From assembly GCA_033980235.1 (NCBI GenBank), contig CM067069.1:161001-225000 (forward strand): DNA of 64,000 nucleotides, written 5' to 3'. The stretch comes from Diadema setosum. Taxonomy: Eukaryota; Echinodermata; Echinoidea; Diadematoida; Diadematidae. Shown here piece by piece: positions 25,001 to 36,212 of the stretch (position 1 is the first letter of the stretch; every line of letters begins with the position of its first letter). The notes under the pieces are model-generated. The model had not been told where the DNA came from. It saw nothing but the letters and a program-made list of their open reading frames with translations, and searched no databases. Both the position numbers and the translations under genes were made by a program.

Positions 25001-28000
25001 ATCTCATAATTATACTTTTTTTTTTCTTATAAAGTCCAATACAAAATACACGATAGACGTTCTTAAAAGATTTTCTGGACGTTGTAGACGGATATGAAAG
25101 GTTCTTTAAACGTTCTGGAAAGGGTAATAACACTTTTTTACACATTCTTAAAACGTTTTTGAACGTTCTAGACGGTTTTCAAAAGTTGTCTGGACGTCCG
25201 CAGAACGTCCATAGAACGTTTTGAAATTTTTGTATAACGTCCATTTGAAACGTTTTAAATACGTCGAAAACCTTTCACAAAAAGACGTTCTGAAAATGTT
25301 TTGACAAAACGTCTAAATAATGAATTTGGAACGTTTCAAGGACGTTCAGAAAACGTCCATATGTTAGCTGGGTATAGGCTACTACTGATTCCCATATGTC
25401 GTAGAGTCATATGCATTATACAGTGGGAACAAGCTAGAGTCTCTGGTTCGCAGATACAGGCCTCAGTACGAACATTTTGAATGCTCTAACCACCAGGATT
25501 ACTTTCACACGTGATTCAACATCCGGGCCTTCCTTCAGTTTTAATTGCCCCATGACGTTTGGCGATCACATTGATTTTTCGTCTGTATCCCGTAGGCTTC
25601 TCTAAATCGTTGGAAGAACTCATCTTCGATTTCAGATCTAAAACTAACTTGGCATATGTCATAGAATAGTACTCTGTTGCTTGATGATTTACATGTACGT
25701 ATACAAGATCACTGATTCCAATGTATGTGCATTCTTGTAGGTCTGAGGGTGCGTTTATCAACTCCTTTTCTCGGCAGAAACAGGTTATCCAAACAGCCTT
25801 CAAGGAATTAGTGCGTTTATCAACTCCTTTTCTCGGCAGAAACAGGTTATCCAAACAGCTTTCAAAAAATTTTTACGAGTTAATAAACGCAAAGCTGTTT
25901 TGAAAGCCCTTTAGGAAAGCCTTTACGAAAGGGTGCGTTTATCAACTCTCCTTTCTCGGCAGAAACAGGTTATCCAAACAGCTTTCAAGGAATTTTCACG
26001 AGTTGATAAACGCAAAGCTGTTTTGATAGCCCTTTAGGAAAGCCTTTTCGAAAGCCCGAAATTTGTGACGATCCAAACAGGTTTCCTAAACAGGTTATCA
26101 GAAACCTGTTTGTAAAAGCCTTTCGAAGTTGATAAACGCAAAGCTGTTTTGAAAGCCCTTTAGGTCGCCCTACTGCGGTTACGCAACCATGCGTTTCCAG
26201 TTTCTGAAAAGACGCGCGCCACGACGTAAAGTGCACACGAGTACGTGTACACAGGTGTATGCATACAGCTGTGTGTAATGTACGCATATGCTTGGAACAA
26301 GGAGGCGTTTCTTTCACCAACAAGGTTTGAAAAATAGAGTAACAACAGTCTCATTCCCTTTGCTCCCATGTCTCATGCCGCCACTCAGAAATATTTGAAG
26401 TATGTGCTAAACTGGAGCTGCCTCACAGATAGGAAGACAATTGTTTCATGTGCCATTGTATCATGACTCGTCACTCTCAAAGGAAGATATGTCTTTATGA
26501 TGGTCATTGCTTTTCGCCGTCCCTTCTTAGAAAACAAGCGGCACATTAATAGTACAGGCAGTCAGGGCTTTGGAAAGGGCTATCGAAAGGGCTATGGAAA
26601 GGGCTATCGAAAGGGCTTTCGAAAGTTGATAAACGCAGCCGACGAAAACAAGTGGCACATTAATAGTACAGGGAGTGGACAGGGCTTTCGAAAGGGCTAT
26701 GGAAAGGGCTTTCGAAAGGGCTATGGAATGGGCTATCGAAAGGGCTATCGAAAGGGCTTTCGAAAGTCGTTTAAACTGGGGAAAGTTGATAAACGCAGCC
26801 TAAGTTGCACTAGGTGTTCGTTTCAGGACTTTTTTCTTTGTGCCGCGTAATTGTGACGAGTTGTTCTATTTCGTTCTTAGATTTGCGACGCGAACGATTC
26901 ATAGGCCATTCTCCTCTCTCCCTGCGTCATGTTGTAGAGTAGCTTTAGATTACGCGAGGACGCAAGCTATAATATGTAAAAGTAAAATGGCTCCGCTATG
27001 ATCACTGCATCAAGTAGCTCTCTGGTCTGAATTAAACTCAGACGACGCGATTTTTATAAGCAAGTGTGCTCATGCGCAGAACTTTTTTCCCTTTGAACGT
27101 CCGCATTTCGAATATCTAAAGCTCCCTATTGTCGCTCGTCTGGCTACTGCATAAATTACCGACAGTAGATATGTTGTTCTCTTAATCCAAATTTAGGTTC
27201 ATATTTTTCTTTACCCAAGATACTGGAGGAATCACCAAGTAATATAGTGAGACAGGATATGACTGCACTCCAATTTTTAGGTGTATTTTCTCACTGTATG
27301 ATCACTCCTTGCCAGATTACTTCGACATTTTGTGTGTGACAGTGTTTATGTCATGCCTTACATCTGGATTGGCATTCGTTTTTTATCCTCAACCAGATCC
27401 TAAAGTCCATTATTTGGTGCGCTGGCATCAGACAGTATGGAGTCAACTGTGTGTTTTTTTTTTAATTGAACCTGATGAAACACGTGATATTTTCGCCAGG
27501 AAAATGTTCAATTTTCACAACCTCAATAATGTATATGATGAAGAATGTAGCGGGAGATAAGTATGGTGTGACAGATTGTAGGTAGGCCTGTACACGGTCT
27601 ACGAGAGACTTTGCAGCTCAGTGAAAATTGAAATTTATGGTGAAAGGAAAGAAAAATTAATACATCTGTTTAATATTGCTTATACATGTATTAGGATATG
27701 CATTGGAGTATATCTTTTTTGTAAGATATCTGATCTCTTCGTCTAGGTGTCTTGGTCATCAATCCGCTCGTCTATGCCCTAATCAGCCGGTTCGGTTGGC
27801 GCGGCATGATGAGAATAATGGCGGCAGTCGTTGGCGGCACGGTTTACCCTTGTGCCTTTACCTTCGTGTCTAAAGCTTCAGTGGAAGATCAGGCAGATGA
27901 GAAGGAAAACGGCCGTCCACATAGCAATAACAATGCCAAGAGCATGCAAGAGGGCTGTTACAGAAAACTAAAACCGCGTATTTGTCTACCAAATACAGAG

Positions 28001-28499
28001 TGTGAAGTTTCTTCTTGCGAAGGTGCAGACGAAATGACAAATGATACAGCGCCAAAATATCACTCCGGTACGAACAACGCCACCAACATTATCCCTGGGA
28101 CAAATTTTAGTGTGCAGCACATTCCAAATATTATATCACAAGACCAGTGTCAAACTTTCATTCATCGAAATGATACCCTTCGTCATCCACAGCCATGCAT
28201 GAATGGGGATATTTGGTGTTCCAAAGGAGACTACAACGGACAGGTACTGTCGCATGCTGCTTCCCCTTCTACAGAAGACTCCAAGAAGCAGCCGACAAAA
28301 GCTCGGACATGGCAGGATAGCCTCTCCATCGTTTGCATGCCAGAATCTTGGCTAATAGAGTTTGGCCTGCTCATGGGGGCTGTTGCCTTGTCCTTCGCCT
28401 ACTTCAGCTCGGTATGAAAACCATGCACTGATTGACAATATGGCATCCCTGCTAACACGTTGAGTGGCCACTTTGTATTATATTGTTTGGGCTTGTGAT

Positions 28500-28554
<55 letters not shown>

Positions 28555-31500
28555 ATGTTTCCTACATGTCTCATTTTGCTATTGCGTAATAATGCTATTG
28601 TATTCTCATTCACCTGAGTTTTATTCAGAGCGATAATGCCTTTAACAACTCAAGGGAAAAGGAACTTGTTCATGCGAATGAATATACGTGCCATTTTCAC
28701 TCAGTTTTTACATTCTGTTTGAACGCGAGTTGTTTATTTGCACTCTGCCAGTCATTCTATGCAAGCGAGTGTGATATTCTTATTCGGATGAAATTCAACC
28801 AAATTGAGAGATGCATATTAACATTTATAAACAAATCAACGAAATGTTACGAGTGTGTCCAACCTGGAGTTCATCACGTGCTCACTCCAAACAATGTATT
28901 CACTGCAAAATTAGAATCTCGAGGAGACTAAGGATTATAGCGTGTGAAATCAGAATTATTCATCTTTATTAGTAGGCTTTGATCAACATGTTCTGAGGCG
29001 TTACATTGTTCCGAAATCAAGCAAAGATGAAATGTTCAACTTCGCTAAGCATGTGCAAAATCTTTGTGTAGCCGTCGTGCCTCTTGTGTCCTGGGGTCAA
29101 ACTCCTTAAAGATTCACATCTTGGTGACCTTCTGTATAGGCATCGTACTTTCTTCGGCTTTTGACCAAGTTCGGGGCCTACTTTTAACGACATTAAAATT
29201 CAATTTTCGTATTGCCATCTTGTGTCAGTTTTGGACAGTGTGACCCAAGGGGTTTTAGTGTTCGCCATGTACGTGTGATAATTTATTTGCTTCATAGTTC
29301 ATATTAGATCGAGTTATTACTTCGAACGTTGCTTGATTTTGATGTGTACAAGGGAAACGAACAATAGGAACACATTGGACGTGTGTACAAGATTCATGCT
29401 TGATAAGCATGTCAACTGACTTCATCTTTTGCTGTATCGATGATGATAATGGTGATGATGATCATGATGATGATGATAATGATAATGATGATGTTGACGG
29501 TGATTTATTTTACCAAGTATTCCTTGGAAGTTTTAACCCTATTCTAACAAATTGACCCCCCCCCCTCGACGTTTCGCGCCACGATTTCGCAACGCGCAAA
29601 GCTTTTGCCGCGTCGTTTCACGACTTTTTTCATTGAAGTCTCCCGCATATTTTGAGACCAAATTTGCGACGTCCGGGTACACCGTTTTGAAGTTACGTAA
29701 TGTTTTGCATATACATGTCAACCAAAAAACAGCTCAAATTCATGATATCGTGTGCAAATCCAATGCAAATTGTGTTTTTTGGTTAAATTGATATAAATTA
29801 GATTATTTCAACTTTTAACCATTGAAATTAATCAATTCTAGTGTAGATAAGCCTGAAAAAGTGCCTGCAACAAGTTTTTCCAAAAAACAATAGAAAACAC
29901 AAGGTTGAAAAAACAATAAAATACATAAGAAATTAACAAAACAATAAAAAACAAAAGAAATTAATTTCAATTGAGCTATTTTTTTACACAAAAATTGTTT
30001 GATGTGTCTTTAGGAATTCTGACACAAAAATTTAGCAATCCTCCAGTCTTTTTAATGGAGTTATAGGTGAAAATATGATTTCATGCACAAATTTACATAA
30101 TTAATTTATTAAAAATAGAAAGGCAATATTTTTCTATTGTATGACGATGTAATCTTGTAGTTGACATCCAGCTCTATCTTCAGGCAAAATTTCGCGGCGA
30201 TCGCGCGATCGGCGGCAGAGATCTGAAGGGGGGTCAAATTGACCCCCCCCCCCCCCCCTCAGTAAAAACTTGGTCTCAAATAGCCCAGTTAGAATAGGGT
30301 TAAGTCATTACTGAGAAAAGGATGAATGTCAATGCCATATTGATATCAATGAGAGGTGATAATTATCGTGATTCAGCTTTCTAACATCGTTGATATATGA
30401 TCTTGCTTAGATGTTGTGTCATCGTTGTTATCTTTTTTCATTTCCATGTTGATAGTAGTGTCCCAGTTTGGAATCATCTGATAAAGTTCACTCGTGCTAT
30501 CCTATAGAGTGTAGTGTACTATACCGATACTATAGGCCTACTGATGTTTCAGTCATAATATTTTTATAGTCTGATGTTTGTTTCCTTGGAAACAAGTTAC
30601 AAACCAAGTGTAGATTCTGGCAGCGAGTCTTCACTCGGTTTTCCCATTCAAGATGTAGCGAGTTTTTGGTTGTTGTTGTGTCCTTGAAGTTTGACATGGA
30701 AACACAGTTAGAGCTTTTCTGCAACAAGAGAACAAACGTGTTTGCTAACACTACAGTCGTTTTAATACAATTCTTGGCAAGCAAACGGGTAAATTTTGTA
30801 AAACACCGGCGACTGGAATTTTTAGCTCACCTAAACCAAAGGCTCATGTGAACTTTTGCGGTCATAAATGGTCCAGCGTCCATTGTGCGTCGTTTGCTGT
30901 CCGTCGTGCGTCATGCAAGTCGTAAATTAAAGAATCTTTAAAGATCTTCTTCTTTTGAACCAGAAGTGATTGAGCTTGTTGTTAGTGCTCCAAGAAAGGT
31001 ACAATGATGACTGCCGTTTTAAAGGGAAGATAAACCCCAAGAGCAATGTGGATTGAGTGAAAGCAGCAACATTAGTAGAACACATCAGTGAAAGTTTGAA
31101 GAAAACGGGCAATCGATGCAAAAGTTATGAATTTTTAAAGTTTTGGTGATGGAACCGCTGGATGAGGAGACTACTAGAGGTTATGACATATGTGTGGACA
31201 ACAATACCAAGAAAACATAAAGAAAATTCTACAAAAATCCACTTTTCATGAAAATTACAAATTCCATCAACTTCATATTGACATATGTTAAGGGTAGCAA
31301 TTATTCCCCCTGCTTTCTGAAAGAGGTTGGTCCATTGCTCTTTCATAATTCTAGAAAAGTGAATTTTTGTTGAATTTCCTTTATATTTTCTTTGTATTGT
31401 TGTCCACTCATACGTCATATCCTCTAGTAGTCTCCTCATCCAGCGGTTCCAACACCAAAACTTTAAAAATTCATAACTTTTGCATCGATTGTTCGATTTT

Positions 31501-34500
31501 CCTCAAACTTTCACTGATGTGTTCTACTAATGTTGCTGCTTTCACTCAATCCACATTGCTGTTTGGGTTTACCTTCCCTTTAAGTTTGCTCCATGTGATT
31601 CGCGCGTACCCCCTTAGAACCGGGGTACGATGGGGCCCCCTTTTCACATTTTTAGTTTCTTCGTGAAAACATCATGATGGATATTCAACTATAGGGTGAT
31701 AAAATGTTAATTTGTTCAAAAAGGACAACACGCTGGAGGTCTCCAAAGTTCTCAAAGTTTGCTATGTTCTCTTTAGGTAGGCCCTAATGATCTTCAAGAA
31801 TATTGTGGAAGGTAAAACTTGCGATACTCGGGTGAGGCGCAAGACCGCCGGATCTCTTGTTATTATATTCATCTTTTGTGTCTCGCTTGTCTCGTCTACC
31901 TTCGGTATCGTTCCAATTTTAATGGTATGATTTTTTATTTCATTTTTATTTAACATTTTTCATTTCATTTCATTTCATTTATTTTTTCCATCTCCAACAG
32001 AACTTGTAAATACATTTTCCTTCCACATAAGATATAGATACATATGTGAATATATTACAAAATATGATAAATAGAAATTTATAGATATACAAATGATGAG
32101 GTGAAAAAGAAAAAGCACATAAAACATGCTTCTGTTTCACAGGTAAATCTAACGGTAACATCAGGCTATTCGAAAAAGACTGGATCTCTCATTATGGCAA
32201 CCATGGGTTTATCGGAAGTCATCGGGAAGATCATCCTGGGCGTGATGGCTGATCGTCTGCCCATTCCAAAGATCTTCATTGTGATTGCGGGAAACTGTGT
32301 CGGAGCACTGCTCATGGTCGTGGCGTCCCAAGTTCCCAACTCGAAAGCCTATCTCTTCTTCCAAGCCACAGGTAAGCGTCAGAGCTGTAGCTGTCTTCGG
32401 ACGGATTTCCTTGAAACAACACTCCAGTCCATGGTCAAGTTTGAACTTGAAGAAATAACTTACTAGATTTGTCATGTTTGTTGCCCTCTCATCATGGCGA
32501 AACTACAGGTTTTCCCATCCATTTTCGCACTTTTGTCATTCAATTTCAAAGATTTATTATTCAATTTCGTCCCGAGAAGCAGGTGGAGCGCAATTCCTAA
32601 CTTCAATTTCGTCAATTGTCATTGCTATTCGTTTTTCGTCAAACATGTTCGAAGACATAGCATTGAGAATCGTGAATTGTCATTCAAATTCGTCCCTCCC
32701 GCTGACGGATCGCAGAATGTGAAGATCAAATTCGTCTTTGTTCACACAATTTCATGAAATTTTCATTCAAATTAGTCAGATGTTGTCGATTCTTTATTTT
32801 GATGGTGAACCAACTTTAAGCCGACATATTTTTACTTTCTCTCGTAAACTGTATCGCTACACATTATTCCCTAAGCTTTTGCTTTAACAATACACAAAAA
32901 ACAAGACTGCCAACGAAAATGATTGAAAGATAAACGACAGTCAAAAGTCATAACCCAGGACAGTATGTCAGGTCACATTTTGAACTTTAACTCGTAATTT
33001 TCAGGTTTTCGCATCATAATGCATGAAGCAAAGTTTGAATTTTTGTACCCTGGAAAGCAGCAAACATAATTATGTTATCCATTTTTTGACATTAAACAGG
33101 CGACAATTCTACACTTAAATTTTGTCTTAAATCATGTTTGCCTAGAAATCGTTTGTCAAGTGTTTTCGTTTGCGAGACGGTATACGTATGTTTGTATCAG
33201 TGTGTACTCGGATTGCTTGTGTGTGTGTCTGTATCTGTGGTTCTGTGTGTGTGTGGGGGGGGGGGCACTTGTGTGTACGTTAACTCCTGAATGTAAAATG
33301 TGAACGGTTACAGAAAGAAAAAAACAATACATGAATGACTGGCAAATCGCACCGGGTAGAGATATGAGACGAATATGAATGAAATTTTAACGAAAATGAT
33401 TGACAAAAGACGAAATCGATCCTGCTGTTTTGAGTGCTGCGAATGAGACTGACGAATTTGATCTGTAAATGACGAAAATGTATGCCATATGACTAAATTG
33501 AATGGACTTAATTTGAAAATGATTGGCCTACTCCCGACATTCCGCGACGAAATTGAAGTAAAAATTTGTGAAATTGAATGAAAAAAGTTTGAAAATGAAT
33601 GGGAAAACCTATATTTGGACATTTATGATCTAAAACAAGGCATGTGACGACAAAAGTTGCCCCTCATTTGGTAGATGTACTTAATTTGGTCATTACTGCC
33701 TATGAGATATCCCGTTTTCTGAGGAAAGTAGAAAATGGGTGAAAATTGTGAAAGATGTATAGCAAAAAGCAATTCAGTGAAGGACCTTACAGGTTGTCAG
33801 TGCATCGTAAAGTATTTTGATTTTCTCTGTCATGAAAAAAAAAAAACCTCTCAGTTGGCGTTATTTCTTACTTGATATTCTTGTCATGTCTTTGCCGATA
33901 CCAGGCCGTTCCTCTTGACCAAGGTGTAAAAAATATGGGTACCTGCCTAGTATACAAATATACTTTGCCTTGAGAGTTTCTTGTTAAAACTATGGGCAGA
34001 GGTGACTCCAAAAGAACTATTCACTGAGGGGCGCAGCCCCGAATTTGAGGCACCGAGGCCTATAGTTTTAAATTGGGCAAATTTGTTTTATATTTTGGAT
34101 AAAAAATTTAAGCAAAAGAAGAGAAAATGGGGGAAACGCAAAGCGAGAAGTCGTATGATGGATGCGATGTTGTGAAGGGATCCTACATTGATCCTACCAG
34201 GGAGGTGATCCAACATTAAGAAGCATGTTGCTTCGCACGATGTCGGACCTGCTTTGTGATGTTTGTTAAAAATGTTACATTATTGCGCGAGGTGCGAAGA
34301 AATGCGCAATGTCAGAATTGCTTTTATGACGTCACAATTGTTTTGTGATACATTTCACAGAGTGACGGTACTAGCAGTGCGCAATGTCAAAATTGTTTTG
34401 TGGCGTCACAATTGTTTTGCTAGAAATTGTTACAAGTGACGGTGCAAAGCTGGGCACAATTTCAGAATTGCTTTGTGACATCATTTTGCAAATACAGTTG

Positions 34501-35879
34501 CAAAATGACGTCACTTCTATGACGACCTTTTTCAAATAGTACTTTATGCAGTGTCAACTTTCTGAAATAGCTGAAAATACCTATAATCACGTGAAGCTCT
34601 TTCAACCAATCACCAGCAGATAAATTTTTGATCCAAAATAATTATGGTACAGGGTAGATAGTATTTATATAGTGTATAGCCTACATACAATAATGCCGGG
34701 GTCCTCTGGTAGAGGGACGACAACACTGAAGAAGCTACCCTTAAAGACCATGAATAAATTACTTCAGTGGTCAATCGTATTCAATGTTTACAGTGCAGGG
34801 AGTCTTTGTTATGGCGGCTCTAGATTCCATGCCTCACTCCATGGGTGACCAGATCTTTGGGGAGAAGTATCGAGTCCAGGTCTGGGCGGAGAACATGGTC
34901 TTTATGGGCATCGGTGGCGTCTTTGGAGCGGTCTTCGGTGAGGACACACTCTTGTGCGATCAATAGTATTACCACAATTCAATTTGAAGGAACGTTCAAT
35001 TGGTCGCTGAAATTGAGTGTGCATAAGTGTTTCAGAGACAATATTAGTTATTGTCATGTATGTGACCTACTACCGGTATATGAAAAGAATTATATTGCGC
35101 AAGAGTGTGCAGCTCTATCCCACCTCAACCGTCTTCTCATGGATGCGTTCTTGTAACGAATTCAGCAATCTTAGCTGTCACGTAATCTGAATGAAATTGC
35201 CCGTGAATACTCACGGCAAAGCCGTTTTACTATCAATAATCCGTCATTCGTCCAGCAAAATTGTCATCGTTTGATACAGTTTAAAGATGAGTCATTCTGT
35301 GATGAGGATTATCATAAAAAAGCTACAAATCAGGCACATTATATGCAGCTGTTCATGATACACTTCTTGCGCACGCTTTCAGAATTTCTTCCTAAGCTAA
35401 ATGTTGCAGTTAGATATCGGGGTAAAGGACATTAATTCTCAAAGAGTAGAATACACCTCTCAATCCCCAATTTCAACGTGTCTTGACAAATGCGCGATTT
35501 CAGTCAATATTGTAATCATGTTACCAATCTGATGTTTCTTATTCTTCTTAATCTTTTTATGCCATTGTGACGTAAAGGGGAAAGCGTGGACAAGACTGGT
35601 TCATACCAGATGGCTTACTACGGGAATATGTGCCTGTTCCTTATATCCACTGCTCTCTTGGCGTTTGGCATCGTCTACCAGCGATTTTGCGCTCGGGATC
35701 GATTTATCCTCTTTCAGACGGTCGGTCGCCGCTATATAGCAGTCAGTCAGAATGAGACAGACAAAATGAAATGCCCGTGCCCCGAGTCCTGCCAGCAGGA
35801 TCATGTAGTGCTGAAGATGAAATACCACGAAATTGAAGCGACCAGTAACCTTGTTGTGGAGAAGACATCAGTAGTATAA
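18838..35879 (+). CDS. SLC16-like monocarboxylate transporter (MFS), six-exon gene
   Basis: Coding exons 18838-19096, 20324-20620, 27747-28411, 32143-32371, 34794-34937 and 35578-35879 join at GT-AG boundaries with phases 1,1,0,1,1 into 1,896 nt (631 residues plus TAA). Seen: acidic, Lys-rich N-tail (residues 7-26), a WGW start of TM1 (46-48), TM1-TM6 to about residue 226, a long hydrophilic loop (about 227-383), TM7-TM12 and a cytosolic tail. The MCT family hallmarks are YFPTKHRSIALGIASAG (166-182) before TM5, RFGWRG (200-205) and MADRLP after TM8. The family moves monocarboxylates, related acids or hormones across the plasma membrane, often with protons. The substrate cannot be read here. 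Oddities: the usual acidic-Gly residues before WGW are replaced by KSK, and the TM8 Asp/Arg pair of MCT1 appears as Glu432/Lys436. Introns are packed with transposon relics. The family call is firm; the paralogue is not assignable. Confidence 0.9.
19160..19990 (-). repeat. Inverted copy of the GC-skewed repeat, in transporter intron 1
   Basis: On the minus strand it reads GTGCACCAGATCGCTGAATT, then GTGAGAGGGGTCGGGG and the CTCGGTCGCTCCGCTCCC block, as at 2866-2990. A second paragraph follows near 19680-19900. Confidence 0.65.
20324..20620 (+). CDS. MCT exon 2 (TM2-TM4, family signature)
   Basis: Acceptor TTCTTCTAG ends at 20323 and donor GTACGT starts at 20621; phase 1 at both ends. Encodes residues 87-185: TM2, TM3, TM4 and the loop motif YFPTKHRSIALGIASAG, the clearest SLC16 signature in the window. 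Codon use is GC-richer than the surrounding intron. Confidence 0.92.
21196..23083 (+). pseudogene. LINE ORF2 remnant (endonuclease plus C-terminus)
   Basis: The endonuclease nicks target DNA for target-primed reverse transcription. The frame changes at least twice, and a retroposon-like insert (about 22323-22552) interrupts the linker after RTPRLPW. Without FADD-box or finger motifs the product would be inactive as a reverse transcriptase. Confidence 0.75.
22323..22552 (+). mobile_element. SINE-like insert with (ATT)n tail inside the LINE
   Basis: Ends AAGCGCCATATAAATGCAAT followed by (ATT)n, a 3' end of a retroposon type widespread in animals. It separates two LINE segments that are adjacent in related elements. 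No clear target duplication. Confidence 0.45.
23662..23930 (+). mobile_element. 5'-truncated LINE 3' end
   Basis: AT-rich 3' UTR-like sequence ending AAATAAATTGAATTGAATTA, the same (TTGAA)n tail type as at 23645 and 58815. Immediately downstream of the larger LINE relic. Confidence 0.5.
24137..25372. mobile_element. TIR element built of AACGTT words, TA flanks
   Basis: CCCAGCAAACACATAACG (24137) is inverted as CCATATGTTAGCTGGG (to 25372). TA lies at each side (24135-24136, 25373-25374), as expected of a Tc1/mariner-type insertion. Arrays of AACGTTTT, ACGTCC, AACGTTTTGA and related words fill both halves; about 24600-25000 is unrelated AT-rich sequence. Lies in transporter intron 2. No transposase. 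Confidence 0.75.
25748..26806. mobile_element. CTTTCGAAAG-word element, copy 1
   Basis: Bounded by GTGCGTTTATCAACT (25749) and AGTTGATAAACGCAGCC (to 26801), inverted. Internal GCGTTTATCAACT / AGTTGATAAACGC words recur near 25811, 25880, 25931, 26000, 26127 and 26626 between arrays of GGGCTTTCGAAAGGGC and GGGCTATGGAAAGG. It also carries a unique 210-bp segment (26369-26580) shared with 48021-48240. In transporter intron 2. Confidence 0.7.
26810..27746. other. Intron 2 tail, no recognised element
   Basis: Unremarkable sequence up to the exon 3 acceptor. The 83-codon frame at 27309-27560 has no domain and no splice support. Confidence 0.5.
27747..28411 (+). CDS. MCT exon 3 (TM5/6, central loop, TM7)
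   Basis: Acceptor CTTCGTCTAG ends at 27746 and donor GTATGA starts at 28412; enters in phase 1 and leaves in phase 0. Encodes residues 186-407: NPLVYALISRFGWRG, TM6, a roughly 155-residue Asn/Ser/Thr-rich cytosolic loop typical of the TM6-TM7 linker of MCTs, then TM7 ending FAYFSS. The open frame runs two codons into the intron and stops at TGA 28415-28417, so splicing is required. Confidence 0.9.
28500..28553. repeat. (GT)n microsatellite
   Basis: Uninterrupted GT dinucleotides in transporter intron 3. Confidence 0.98.
29537..30299. mobile_element. piggyBac-like MITE (TTAA / CCCTATTCTAAC ends)
   Basis: TTAA at 29533-29536 and 30300-30303 flanks CCCTATTCTAAC and its inverse GTTAGAATAGGG. 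TTAA duplication plus a CCCT start is the classic piggyBac signature. Inner words GAGACCAA and poly-C blocks are also inverted. No transposase; non-autonomous. In transporter intron 3. Confidence 0.75.
30822..31865 (+). repeat. AGCTCACCTGAG repeat, copy split by a T2-like MITE
   Basis: Left part TAGCTCACCTAAACCAAAGG...CCGTCGTGCGTCATG (30822-31018) and right part to GATACTCGGGTGAGGCG and GATCTCTTGTTAT (31584-31865) match the ends of the full copy at 40028-41767. In transporter intron 3. Confidence 0.7.
31019..31583. mobile_element. T2/Kolobok-like foldback MITE, copy 3
   Basis: TTAAAGGGAAGATAAACCCC and its inverse, ending CCTTCCCTTTAA; ~200 nt arms closely match the 12461 copy. Target in the host repeat is GATGACTG...TTTTAAG, present uninterrupted (as GTAGTTTTAGGTTTG or GTAGTTTCAAGTTTG) in units of the 40-41.7 kb copy. 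Confidence 0.82.
32143..32371 (+). CDS. MCT exon 4 (TM8-TM9)
   Basis: Acceptor TCTGTTTCACAG ends at 32142 and donor GTAAGC starts at 32372; phase 0 in, phase 1 out. Encodes residues 408-483. Contains GYSKKTGSLIMATMGLSEV, the TM8 region with Glu432 and Lys436, MADRLP, and TM9. The join to exon 3 is a few residues shorter than usual for the family between TM7 and the GYS motif, so a small missed exon between 28411 and 32143 remains possible. Confidence 0.88.
32507..33610. mobile_element. TIR element built of TTCGTCATTCAA words
   Basis: AGGTTTTCCCATCCATTTTC (32507) is inverted at 33591-33610 with one mismatch. The left half carries TCATTCAATTTCGTC words and the right half their reverse complement GACGAAATTGAATGA; about 32770-33300 between them is unrelated and includes (GT)n with poly-G. 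In transporter intron 4. No coding sequence. Confidence 0.7.
34306..34515. repeat. Three ~72 bp tandem units with TGACGTCA words, intron 4
   Basis: Units start GCGCAATGTCAGAATTGC (34306), GCGCAATGTCAAAATTG (34378) and GGCACAATTTCAGAATTGC (34452). TGACGTCA, the palindromic CRE, is exact in the first unit and again near 34506. It is about 280 bases upstream of exon 5; regulatory use is only a possibility. Confidence 0.6.
34694..34762 (+). mobile_element. SINE-like fragment, second copy
   Basis: GGGTCCTCTGGTAGAGGGAC then CACTGAAGAAGCTACCCTTA and GAATAAAT parallels 7857-7915. It ends just upstream of the exon 5 acceptor. Confidence 0.45.
34794..34937 (+). CDS. MCT exon 5 (TM10-TM11)
   Basis: Of two nearby AGs, only ATGTTTACAG (ending 34793) keeps phase 1; using TGCAG five bases later would shift the frame. 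Donor GTGAGG starts at 34938. Encodes residues 484-531: end of TM10 (GVFVMAALDSMPH), a loop, and TM11 (MVFMGIGGVFGAVF). Confidence 0.85.
35578..35879 (+). CDS. MCT exon 6 (TM12, C-tail, stop)
   Basis: The acceptor is a weak-looking GACGTAAAG ending at 35577, preceded by a T-rich tract at 35541-35560; phase 1. Encodes residues 532-631: ESVDKTGSYQMAYYGN (the family's conserved D-x-TGSY before TM12), TM12, then a Cys-containing cytosolic tail ending at TAA 35877-35879. No convincing AATAAA is seen in the next 300 bases. Confidence 0.87.
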
Positions 35880-36156
35880 AACGTCAATGCACTATCATGT
35901 TTGACTTTTATAAGATTGTGATCGTGGGATTTCAAAGCACGGAAATAGGTCAGGTGCATGGGCGTGAAACCACGAATAATAACGTTAGATCTTTACTCTG
36001 TACAAAATTTGCCGTTTCTAATGAATGGAAGACTAGGAACAGAACAAAGCAGCAATGAGAAACGATTGCACAAAGTATTTATTAAAATGGTGCGAATATA
36101 CACACACTCAGATAGATAGATACGATAGATAGATTGATATAATGTATGTATATACT

Positions 36157-36166
<10 letters not shown>
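35880..36166. other. Transporter 3' flank / probable 3' UTR
   Basis: No canonical polyadenylation hexamer is convincing. Short ATAG-type repeats lead into (GT)n and (AT)n (36155-36202). Confidence 0.5.
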
Positions 36167-36208
<42 letters not shown>

Positions 36209-36212
36209 TATT

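Noticed and set aside
27309..27560. Possible extra transporter exon
   Set aside because: Exons 2 and 3 already join in phase at a conserved family position; this frame has stops near any usable splice sites and no MCT similarity.
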